Shown here in pieces: positions 54,912 through 62,602 of a stretch of 64,000 nt of DNA. The notes beneath the pieces are model-generated. The model worked only from the letters and a program-made list of their open reading frames with translations. It had not been told where the DNA came from and did not search any database. Both the position numbers and the translations under genes were made by a program. Source of the DNA: UBA10348 sp002469915 (GTDB lineage Bacteria; Bacteroidota; Rhodothermia; Rhodothermales; UBA10348); assembly GCA_029249345.1 (NCBI GenBank), contig JAQWHM010000016.1, positions 1 through 64,000 on the forward strand. Reading direction: 5' to 3'. How positions within the stretch are numbered: the first letter of the stretch is position 1; each line of letters starts with the position of its first letter.

Positions 54912-55401
54912 GCCAGAACGAGCACTTTTTGCATCCGGATGCTTTTGGGGTACGGAGTACTATTTTCGAAAGCAGCCGGGCGTGCTTCAAACAGCCGTTG
55001 GATTCACAGGAGGCCACGTTAAGAATCCTGCTTATCGAGAGGTATGTGCGGGCACAACAGGGCATGCCGAGGTGGTAGAAGTGCTTTATGACCCTGAAAA
55101 AGTGGACTTCGAAACGTTAGGACGTCTCTTTTTTGAAACCCACGACCCGACCCAGGTTAATCGTCAAGGTCCAGATGTAGGCACGCAGTATCGGTCCGAG
55201 ATCTTTTACTTGAATGAGGCGCAAAAAGAAACAGCAGAGCGACTGATTCGCTTGTTGGTAGATGGGGGACTGAACGTGGCCACCCAGCTCTCAGCTGCTA
55301 GTGCTTTCTACAAGGCGGAAGAGTACCATCAGGACTACTACGCTAAAAATGGGTCATCACCCTACTGTCACATTTACACGAAACGATTTCAGGATCGGTA
55401 G
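54904..55401 (+). CDS. msrA: Peptide-methionine (S)-S-oxide reductase
   Basis: A 165-residue MsrA, reducing the S form. The active site GCFWGTEYYF holds the catalytic C13; other marks are VGFTGGHVKNPAYREVCAGTTGHAEVVEV and YHQDYYAKN. The start ATG 54904 is inside the end of msrB (8-base overlap), so translation is coupled and both repair enzymes are made together, using the thioredoxin system at 2.7-4 kb. The long frame back to 54757 is a shadow of msrB. It converges with the FG-GAP gene, five bases apart. Confidence 0.96.
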   Translation: MNKPERALFASGCFWGTEYYFRKQPGVLQTAVGFTGGHVKNPAYREVCAGTTGHAEVVEVLYDPEKVDFETLGRLFFETHDPTQVNRQGPDVGTQYRSEIFYLNEAQKETAERLIRLLVDGGLNVATQLSAASAFYKAEEYHQDYYAKNGSSPYCHIYTKRFQDR

Positions 55402-55406
55402 GGGCG

Positions 55407-56582
55407 TCAGGGACGATTGAAAAGGATAATGAAGCCTTGCCCCGGCTCGTTATTCGATGATTGCCCGATGAGAGCAATATTGTCATTCAGTGCGATAGAA
55501 GAGCCAAAAGCGGTATTTCCGACGTCCAGGATTTGTTTTTGAATCCAGTCCTTATCAGGGCGCTCAAAGACATAGACCACGCGATCTACATTAATATTCA
55601 GATCAAGTTGTTCATCAAAGCCCACTACGAGAATTCGTTTATTGCTAATGGCAACTCCACTTCCAAAAGCGCCGAACTCATAGGGCACAGACGGGCGTAG
55701 CATGGCTTCTTGCTTCCATTTATTACCATTGAATGCGAAGATGCGGACGCGACCAGATTGGGAGCGTCCGGCCTTACTCTCGCCCACGACTAGTAGGTCT
55801 CCTTCCAGATCTACTGGCATAAAGAAATCCCGAATCCCGTCTGTTTCAAAAACACGATTCCAATTGGTTGACTGGTCATTTCGATGATAGACGGAAATCG
55901 AACCGGGCTTATCTGGTGAATAACTGGAAGCTGAAATGACAAGTCCGTCGCCGTCAAGGTCGCAGGACGAGCCATAGAGTCCGTTTTTCGTGGATCCATC
56001 GTACTGAATTTCCGACTCCCGGTCCCAGAAGTTTACTCTGTTTCGGTAAAAGATGAATCCTGACCCGTGAATGTCCTCGGACGAGTCGCCAAGCGAGGTG
56101 ACGAGCAGGCGATTTCCATCTACGGCAACGCAAGAAGCGAAGGGTCCAGTTTGACCTTCTTTGGGATCTGAAATACGCTGGACTTGCTCCCATTCTCCCG
56201 AGCGTTTTTCAAAAATATAGACTCCGTTGGAAACAGATTTTTTGACAAATGTGCGATATGAGGTGACTACAATCGTAGAGTCGCTGATGCTGACAGCTTT
56301 GCCAAAAAAGTGGTCTTCTCGACAATCCCGTGGAATAAGGGTCTGTTGAAGGGTCCACGTTTGGTCCGTGCCGCGTTCGTACACGAACGCGGCACCCGAG
56401 TTGACCCCACAAGAGCGTACTCCAGTTGCGCCAACGACGGCTAAGTTGCCATCCACTGCGACCGACACGCCGAAGTAGTTTCCGGACAAGGAGTCCGCAT
56501 CGGGTAGCTTAAATATCTGCGCCGACACATTGCTTGCTGTGATTGCGTAGAAAAAGACTGTTATGAGAATGCGACTTGTCAA
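55407..56582 (-). CDS. Secreted FG-GAP-repeat beta-propeller protein
   Basis: A 391-residue exported protein with signal peptide (to about NVSAQ) and about seven repeats of the form FGxSVAVDGNLAVVGA...GAAFVYER...W. These are FG-GAP-type (PF14312-like) propeller blades. No catalytic residues, lipobox or sorting tail are visible. It could be a secreted or periplasmic binding protein; function unknown. The 130 bases between it and the next gene show nothing recognisable. Confidence 0.82.
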   Translation of the reverse strand: MTSRILITVFFYAITASNVSAQIFKLPDADSLSGNYFGVSVAVDGNLAVVGATGVRSCGVNSGAAFVYERGTDQTWTLQQTLIPRDCREDHFFGKAVSISDSTIVVTSYRTFVKKSVSNGVYIFEKRSGEWEQVQRISDPKEGQTGPFASCVAVDGNRLLVTSLGDSSEDIHGSGFIFYRNRVNFWDRESEIQYDGSTKNGLYGSSCDLDGDGLVISASSYSPDKPGSISVYHRNDQSTNWNRVFETDGIRDFFMPVDLEGDLLVVGESKAGRSQSGRVRIFAFNGNKWKQEAMLRPSVPYEFGAFGSGVAISNKRILVVGFDEQLDLNINVDRVVYVFERPDKDWIQKQILDVGNTAFGSSIALNDNIALIGQSSNNEPGQGFIILFNRP

Positions 56583-56712
56583 GAAATCGAATTTACAGAT
56601 GATGACTGATTGAATAACGGAAGGTACACACAGATTGTAGTCCAGAAGACTCCAAATTATGTGCCCAATCTTTACCGTTCGATTCAGTGTCGATTTTGAT
56701 TAAAAACTGCAC

Positions 56713-58755
56713 TCAATCTAGGTCGCGGGCGCTCATTTCACTGGCCAGATCTTCCCAATCCTTGTTCTTTTCAGTCAAGTTGGTTTGAAGTCGTTCAAAT
56801 TCAGCCATGAGGGCTTTTCCTTTCGCTGGGTCCGAAAACGTAGCCGGATCGGCTAATTGAGCTTCTAATTCGGCCTTTTTCGTTTCCATGGTCTCCACTT
56901 CCGACTCCGTCTTGGCGTATTCCTTTTTGAGCTGATAGCTGTTTAGACCGGCCGCGCGGGAGCCGCTAGCTGCAATCTTCTGCTTCCTGAGTTTTTCTCG
57001 CTCTTGCGCCTCTCGGCGCTTTTGTTCTTTTGACTTGGGACCACTTGTGGGTTCAGCAGAAGGGGGCGCAACGGTCGGAGGGGGCGTTGGGGCGGCAGTT
57101 ACTGCTGGGGCCTTTGATGTCGTGCTTCTCGTGCCATGCTCAGCCTGCCAGAGATATTCGGAGAAATTACCTTCGTACTCTTCAACGTGCCCCTCTTCAA
57201 CACGCCATACCTTGTTCACCACACGGTCCAGAAAATGCCGGTCGTGAGATACCAGCACAAACGTACCCGTATACTGTCGAAGTGCCTCAGTTAAGACCCC
57301 TATGGATTGAATGTCCAAGTGATTTGTTGGCTCATCGAGAATGAGCAGATTTGCCGGGGATGCCAGAGTACGGGCAAGAGCTACGCGACTACGCTCTCCA
57401 CCGGACAGTACAGAAATCGTTTTGAACGCATCGTCTCCTCTGAATAGAAACGCACCGAGTAAGGTACGAAGCTCCGTTTCAGAGCGACCGACAGCCACAG
57501 ATCGTAGGGCATCAAGCGCTGATTGTCCTCGCTCCAGTGTTTCAGCCTGATGCTGAGCAAAAAATGTCATTTCGACATTGTGCCCCTCTTTTCTTGTGCC
57601 ATCGAAAGGCTCTGTACCCAATAGCATGCGAGCCAGAGTGGATTTCCCTGCACCGTTTTTCCCGATCAATGCAATTTTATCGCCTCGCTCGATCTGAATG
57701 GGAGGGGTGTCTTCAAACACCTTGATGGGACCGTTTTCGGATGAGTACACCTTGGTGAACTTCGAAATATCCATTACCGTGCGGCCGGACCGGGGGGGCT
57801 CGGGAAAGCGGAATGAAATCGTGGCTTCGTCCGATGGTGGCGGAGGGATGCGTTCAAGCCGATCTAACATTTTGACCCGAGATTGAACCTGAGTTGCCTT
57901 CGTATTCTTGTACCGAAAACGTTCAATGAACTTCTCGTTGTCAGCAATTAGCTTCTGCTGATTCAAATAGGCTGACGCATGATGCTCTCGTCGAATGATC
58001 CGGTCTTCGAGATAGAACGAATAATTACCGGCATACTCGGTCATCTGACCCTGAATCAATTCTACGGTGGTCTGGACCATCCGATCGAGAAAATATCGAT
58101 CGTGCGATACCAATACTACCGTTCCAGGATAGGCTTTTAGATAGGCTTCCAGCCAGTCGATGCTATCAATATCTAGATGATTTGTTGGCTCATCAAGGAG
58201 TAAGACGTCAGGTTGAGTAAGCAAGAGTCGCGCAAGAGCAACGCGCATACGCCAACCACCAGAAAACGTAGACAAAGGGCGTTCAAGGTCATCAGCTGCA
58301 AACCCAAGGCCAGTGAGCACGGCTTCCGTTCTCGGTTTTATTAAATGAACTTCAGAAGCGATCAGTTTTTCATGGGTCACATTGAAGGCTTCCATAAGCC
58401 TCGTGTAGGCATCCTCAGTATGATCTGGGTGCTCATCCATGGCCTGAAGAAGCCGCTGCTCTTCTGACTCCAATTTTAGGATTGGCTCAAAGGCGAGTAA
58501 GGCTTCGTCTAGCACCGACCGGTCTCCTGCAACCTCTTCTGTTTCCTGTTTCAAATACCCGACGGACATACCCGCGTAAACGATAGATCCTTCGTCAGGT
58601 CGGAGCTCTCCAGATATAAGCTTCAAAAGGGTGGTTTTTCCAGCGCCATTGGGGCCAACTAAGCCATAGCGCTTGCCAATCTTGATGCCCCAGGAGGTAC
58701 GACGAAGAATGGTTTGTCCACCGAAGGACAGAGATATGTTTTGAACTTGAATAAT
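56713..58755 (-). CDS. ABC-F family ATPase (Uup/EttA-like), probable ATT start
   Basis: A two-domain ABC-F protein, about 680 residues, acting on ribosomes. Domain 1 has Walker A GPNGAGKTT, signature LSTFSGGWRMRVALA and Walker B VLLLDEPTNHLD; domain 2 has GKNGAGKST, SVLSGGERSRVALA and LLILDEPTNHLD. An Ala/Pro-rich linker and a charged coiled coil end it. The first Walker A lies upstream of the first TTG (58626); the frame is open to a TGA at 58768-58770 with no ATG, GTG or TTG before that motif. Taking ATT 58755 as start gives MIQVQNISLSFGGQ, a perfect family N-terminus. Confidence 0.88.
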   Translation of the reverse strand: MIQVQNISLSFGGQTILRRTSWGIKIGKRYGLVGPNGAGKTTLLKLISGELRPDEGSIVYAGMSVGYLKQETEEVAGDRSVLDEALLAFEPILKLESEEQRLLQAMDEHPDHTEDAYTRLMEAFNVTHEKLIASEVHLIKPRTEAVLTGLGFAADDLERPLSTFSGGWRMRVALARLLLTQPDVLLLDEPTNHLDIDSIDWLEAYLKAYPGTVVLVSHDRYFLDRMVQTTVELIQGQMTEYAGNYSFYLEDRIIRREHHASAYLNQQKLIADNEKFIERFRYKNTKATQVQSRVKMLDRLERIPPPPSDEATISFRFPEPPRSGRTVMDISKFTKVYSSENGPIKVFEDTPPIQIERGDKIALIGKNGAGKSTLARMLLGTEPFDGTRKEGHNVEMTFFAQHQAETLERGQSALDALRSVAVGRSETELRTLLGAFLFRGDDAFKTISVLSGGERSRVALARTLASPANLLILDEPTNHLDIQSIGVLTEALRQYTGTFVLVSHDRHFLDRVVNKVWRVEEGHVEEYEGNFSEYLWQAEHGTRSTTSKAPAVTAAPTPPPTVAPPSAEPTSGPKSKEQKRREAQEREKLRKQKIAASGSRAAGLNSYQLKKEYAKTESEVETMETKKAELEAQLADPATFSDPAKGKALMAEFERLQTNLTEKNKDWEDLASEMSARDLD

Positions 58756-58767
58756 GACGTCGTCCGA

Positions 58768-60177
58768 TCAGTAGGCATTTTCGTTGATAAAACCTCTCCA
58801 GAGGGTGAGGAGCATAATCTTGACATCAAGCCGAAGAGACCAATTTTGGATATAGTAGAGATCAAAATCGATCCGTTTTTCGATCGATGTATCTCCACGC
58901 CACCCGTTCACTTGAGCCCATCCGGTAATACCGGCTTTCATTTTGTGCCGAAGCATGTATTTGGGCACTTTACCTTTGAATTGTTCGATGAACACTGGGC
59001 GTTCTGGTCGCGGCCCCACAACAGACATATCTCCTTTGAGTACGTTGATGAACTGAGGCAATTCGTCCAGGGATGTTTTTCTCAGAAAAGCGCCCGTCTT
59101 GGTTGCCCGACTTTCACCCGGCTTCGCCCAGACTGCACCCGAATCTTTCTCTGCATCTACCGGCATAGATCTGAACTTCAGCATGTTAAATGTCTGGCCA
59201 TTCAATCCCATTCGTTCCTGTTTGTAGAAGACGGGACCTTTTGAGGACAGCTTAACGGCAACCGCGATGAGCAGAAGCAACGGCGAAATTACAACCAGCA
59301 ATAGAGTGGAGAAGGTGACATCAATAATGCGTTTAACTGCTCTCCTGAAATCCAAAGGAGCTTCGTCGATCATATGAATAACCGGCAAACCTCCAATATC
59401 TGTTACTCGGCTGTTTAAGATGTCGAGTTGGAAGAGGTCTGGGACAAGACATACATGTGCTAATCGAGTTGAGAGTTCATTCGTGAGTTCAACAATTCGA
59501 TCCATCGCCGAAATAGGAAGCGCGATATAGACGTATTGAACGGGCTTTCCTGCTTGATCTTGCTCATCTAAAATCCTAGCGAGGTCCTGTGTAGATCCGA
59601 GGACATCCGGCCCTTCCACTGTTTTGTCATCCAAAAATCCAATCGTGTCAAATCCCATCCATGGATATTGGGCAAATGCATCCTTGAGTCGGTGCCCCAC
59701 ATCCCCGGCGCCTACGATCAATACGCGTCGCAAGAATTTCCCCTGCTTACGCCCATTTCGCAAAACGAGATAAATCAACAACCGAAGCCCGACGAGCAAA
59801 ACGGGCATATAAACACCAAAAAGCAGCATATGAAGCCGCGAGAAGTACAGGGCCCGATAAAAAGAAAGAGAGGCTGCGACTATAAATACACCAATTACAA
59901 TCGCCTTGGCAACGGTATAAATGAGGCTCGTCAAGCGCTGTGCCCGATCGGGGACATACAGTCCGGAGGCCCAAAACACTAACATCGATAGAATGAGTAC
60001 GTAGGGCAGAAAACTCAGATATCTGGATAGCGGAAGCCATTCAGGCAAAGAGAATATGCCGAGTAGAGGAAAGACCTCAAAGCGCGTGTAATAGGCCAGA
60101 ATCCAACTGGCTGCAATGACAACGGCATCGGCGAAGAATAGGAGTCGCTGAAAAAGACGACTTTGCTCCTGCAGCAT
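58768..60177 (-). CDS. Undecaprenyl-phosphate glycosylphosphotransferase (WcaJ-like)
   Basis: A 469-residue membrane enzyme that transfers a sugar-1-phosphate to undecaprenyl phosphate, starting a surface polysaccharide. About four or five N-terminal helices are followed by a nucleotide-binding-like domain (about 145-270, RVLIVGAGDVGHRL) and a catalytic domain with a reentrant helix, KFRSM, SLDELPQFINVLKGDMSVVGPRPE, GITGWAQVNGWRGD and the standard end LTLWRGFINENAY. Its TGA stop is in the same frame as the ABC-F gene, 12 bases before that gene's ATT. It belongs with the glycosyltransferase fusion at the right edge. Confidence 0.94.
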   Translation of the reverse strand: MLQEQSRLFQRLLFFADAVVIAASWILAYYTRFEVFPLLGIFSLPEWLPLSRYLSFLPYVLILSMLVFWASGLYVPDRAQRLTSLIYTVAKAIVIGVFIVAASLSFYRALYFSRLHMLLFGVYMPVLLVGLRLLIYLVLRNGRKQGKFLRRVLIVGAGDVGHRLKDAFAQYPWMGFDTIGFLDDKTVEGPDVLGSTQDLARILDEQDQAGKPVQYVYIALPISAMDRIVELTNELSTRLAHVCLVPDLFQLDILNSRVTDIGGLPVIHMIDEAPLDFRRAVKRIIDVTFSTLLLVVISPLLLLIAVAVKLSSKGPVFYKQERMGLNGQTFNMLKFRSMPVDAEKDSGAVWAKPGESRATKTGAFLRKTSLDELPQFINVLKGDMSVVGPRPERPVFIEQFKGKVPKYMLRHKMKAGITGWAQVNGWRGDTSIEKRIDFDLYYIQNWSLRLDVKIMLLTLWRGFINENAY

Positions 60178-60270
60178 CGCGGACTTGGGATTGGATTAGA
60201 AATAGAGTGTGGTATCCGTCGGGAATAGGTGCCGGGGTCAAACCTTAAAGGGATAGTTGGAAGATACGGA

Positions 60271-61161
60271 TTATCGATCTATGGTGACGAGTAGGGAAAC
60301 GTCTAGTGCCCTCACGGAATGTGTTAGAGCCCCGCTGGATATAAAGTCTACTCCTGTCTTTCCTATTGCCCTTAAGGTATCAAGTGTAACGTTTCCGGAT
60401 GCTTCCGTTTCCAGCCTTCCTTCAACGATCTCAAGTGCTTCCGTTAGCAGGGCTGTGTTGGGGCCATCTGGACCACGCAGTACAAAGTTGTCGAGCATGA
60501 CACGATGAGCACCGCCATGTGCCAAAACTTGCCGTAGCTCGTCTAGCGAGCGAACTTCAATTTCAATACGCAAGTCCGTCCCGGCCGTACGGCGAACGGC
60601 GCCATCTAAAGATTTTTCAATTCCACCCGCTGCGGCAATATGATTCTCCTTGATCAGAATCATGTCAAAAAGACCAACTCGGTGGTTTAGGCCTCCGCCC
60701 AGCCGTACAGACCACTTGTCAAGCATGCGAAGTCCGGGAGCCGTTTTTCTCGTATCCAAAAGACGGGAGTTTGAGCCTGCGAGCTCGTCACACATGGATC
60801 GGGTCAAGGTTGCAATCCCTGACATGCGTTGCAAGTAGTTCAGAGCAAGTCGTTCGCCGGCGAGGATGGAGCGGGCCGAGCCTTGAACCGACCCCAGTAT
60901 TTGACCAGCTTGGATCGGTGCACCATCGACGCAGGTCCATTCCGTTTTCAGGTTGGGGTCTACTTCATCGAAGACGATGTCCATAACCTGAATACCTGCG
61001 AGAACACCACTTTCCTTTGCCTTAAAGACTCCCCTTGCACGCGTGTTGACCGGAATGGTGGATTCGGTAGTGACGTCGCCTGTTCCGATATCTTCACGTA
61101 AGGCGATTCGAATAAGCTCTCGAAGTTCAACAAGATCTACGTATAGCGGTGTGTTGTTCAA
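60271..61161 (-). CDS. nadC: Nicotinate-nucleotide pyrophosphorylase (carboxylating)
   Basis: It converts quinolinate and PRPP to nicotinate mononucleotide in NAD synthesis. The 296 residues include ALREDIGTGDVTTE, LLDTRKTAPGLRMLDKWSVRLGGGLNHRVGLFDMILIKENH and FISSGALTHSVRALDVSL, all family signatures. It overlaps the thioesterase gene by 4 bases (ATGA), so translation is coupled. No nadA or nadB is in the window. Confidence 0.96.
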   Translation of the reverse strand: MNNTPLYVDLVELRELIRIALREDIGTGDVTTESTIPVNTRARGVFKAKESGVLAGIQVMDIVFDEVDPNLKTEWTCVDGAPIQAGQILGSVQGSARSILAGERLALNYLQRMSGIATLTRSMCDELAGSNSRLLDTRKTAPGLRMLDKWSVRLGGGLNHRVGLFDMILIKENHIAAAGGIEKSLDGAVRRTAGTDLRIEIEVRSLDELRQVLAHGGAHRVMLDNFVLRGPDGPNTALLTEALEIVEGRLETEASGNVTLDTLRAIGKTGVDFISSGALTHSVRALDVSLLVTIDR

Positions 61162-61571
61162 TCAGATATCCTCTGTAGAGCTGACCGGACGCTTGAAGGA
61201 GCGGGTATCGGGCGTGTTTTTCCCTCTTGCAGGAAGCAAAGGGTTACGTGGCCAACGGCCATGCTTTCAGTTCCACGAAGGATCTCGTACTTGCACGTCA
61301 AACGCATTCCTGATTCCGATAACTCAGGAGTGGTCTCGACGGTAATGACGTCATCGTAGAGCACACTCTTTTTATATTTGATCCCGAGATCGATAACTGG
61401 CAACGTAATCCCGCTGTCCGATAGTGATTTGTAGGGAACGCCGGCATCCCGCAGTGCTTCCGTGCGGGCATATTCAAACCAATCCAGATAATGAACGTGA
61501 TAGGCGATCTCCATGGGATCGCATTCTCTGAACCGAACGCGATGCGAGAACTGGTGAGGGAAGACTACCAT
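61158..61571 (-). CDS. Acyl-CoA thioesterase, 4HBT (YbgC-like) family
   Basis: A 137-residue hot-dog-fold thioesterase. HRVRFRECDPMEIAYHVHYLDWFEYARTEALRD corresponds to the YbgC active-site segment, with the acidic residue in ECDP. It would hydrolyse short acyl-CoA or acyl-ACP. It stands between accA (5 bases) and nadC (4-base overlap) in a tight operon. Confidence 0.9.
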   Translation of the reverse strand: MVVFPHQFSHRVRFRECDPMEIAYHVHYLDWFEYARTEALRDAGVPYKSLSDSGITLPVIDLGIKYKKSVLYDDVITVETTPELSESGMRLTCKYEILRGTESMAVGHVTLCFLQEGKTRPIPAPSSVRSALQRISD

Positions 61572-61576
61572 TGTTG

Positions 61577-62575
61577 CTATTGGGCCTCCTCAAAGGCGCC
61601 CATGGAGTCAAACTTGGCCAATCGCTGATCTAGCAAGTCTTCCGTAGATAGTGCCGAGAGGTCCTTTAGGTGCGAAGCGATGGCACGACCTACGGCATCA
61701 TACGTGATGGCAGGATCTCGGTGGGCACCGCCCATTGGCTCCTCAATGATCTGATCCATAACTCCGATCGAAATCAAATCGGGTGCGGTCAATTTCAATG
61801 CACGGGCGGCTTCTTCCTTGAAGTCCCATGATCTCCATAAAATGGCAGAGCAGTTTTCGGGTGAAATCACTGAATACCACGCATTTTCGAGCATGAGAAG
61901 TCGGTCACCGACTCCAATGCCTAACGCGCCGCCTGAGGCCCCTTCACCGATTACGATAACGATGATGGGCACGGGAAGGCGAGCCATTTCAAATAGGTTG
62001 CGAGCAATTGCTTCGGCTTGCCCTCGCTCCTCCGCTTCTTGTCCAGGGAATGCGCCGGGCGTATCAAGGAGCGTAATAACAGGCTTTCCGAACCGAGCTG
62101 CCATCTGCATAAGTCGCAGAGCTTTCCGGTATCCTTCCGGGTTTGGCATGCCAAATCGGCGATACTTTCGGCTTTTGGTGTCTCGACCTTTTTGATGGCC
62201 GAGCATCATGACGGTCTGGTCTTCACCACCAAACCTGGATCCCTTGAACGTGGCGAATCCACCAACCATTGCTGGGTCATCGCCGAATAAGCGATCCCCA
62301 TGTAGCTCAATAAATCCCTGTGTCAAGGCTTCGATGTGATCCAGCGAGTAGGGCCGTTCTGGATGACGCGCGATCTGAACACGTTGCCATCGTGTTAAAT
62401 TTTGATAAATCGTCGTTCGGAGTTCATCTACGCGGCTTTCAAGTGCAAGGATAGATGTTTCGAGTGCAGCGCTAGGTTCTTCGGACCGAACGCTCCGCAT
62501 TTCTTGGAGTTTTTGCTCGAGTTCGAAAAGCGGTTTCTCAAATTCCAGAAGATGGGCTTTTTTCAGCTGCGACAT
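61577..62575 (-). CDS. accA: Acetyl-CoA carboxylase carboxyltransferase subunit alpha
   Basis: The alpha subunit moves CO2 from biotin carrier protein to acetyl-CoA, forming malonyl-CoA with AccD. The 332 residues include a coiled helical N-terminus (FELEQKLQEM), ARHPERPYSLDHIE, MLGHQKGRDTKSRKYRRFGMPNPEGYRKALRLM and GEGASGGALGIGVGDRLLMLENAWYSVISPE. It starts 28 bases after the fusion gene and is followed by the thioesterase gene. Confidence 0.97.
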   Translation of the reverse strand: MSQLKKAHLLEFEKPLFELEQKLQEMRSVRSEEPSAALETSILALESRVDELRTTIYQNLTRWQRVQIARHPERPYSLDHIEALTQGFIELHGDRLFGDDPAMVGGFATFKGSRFGGEDQTVMMLGHQKGRDTKSRKYRRFGMPNPEGYRKALRLMQMAARFGKPVITLLDTPGAFPGQEAEERGQAEAIARNLFEMARLPVPIIVIVIGEGASGGALGIGVGDRLLMLENAWYSVISPENCSAILWRSWDFKEEAARALKLTAPDLISIGVMDQIIEEPMGGAHRDPAITYDAVGRAIASHLKDLSALSTEDLLDQRLAKFDSMGAFEEAQ

Positions 62576-62602
62576 GCAGTAGCGGGGGTGGGTTGCTGAT
62601 GG

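Noticed and set aside
56713..58626. ABC-F gene starting at TTG 58626
   Set aside because: This would remove the first Walker A motif, which is fully encoded just upstream in the same frame.
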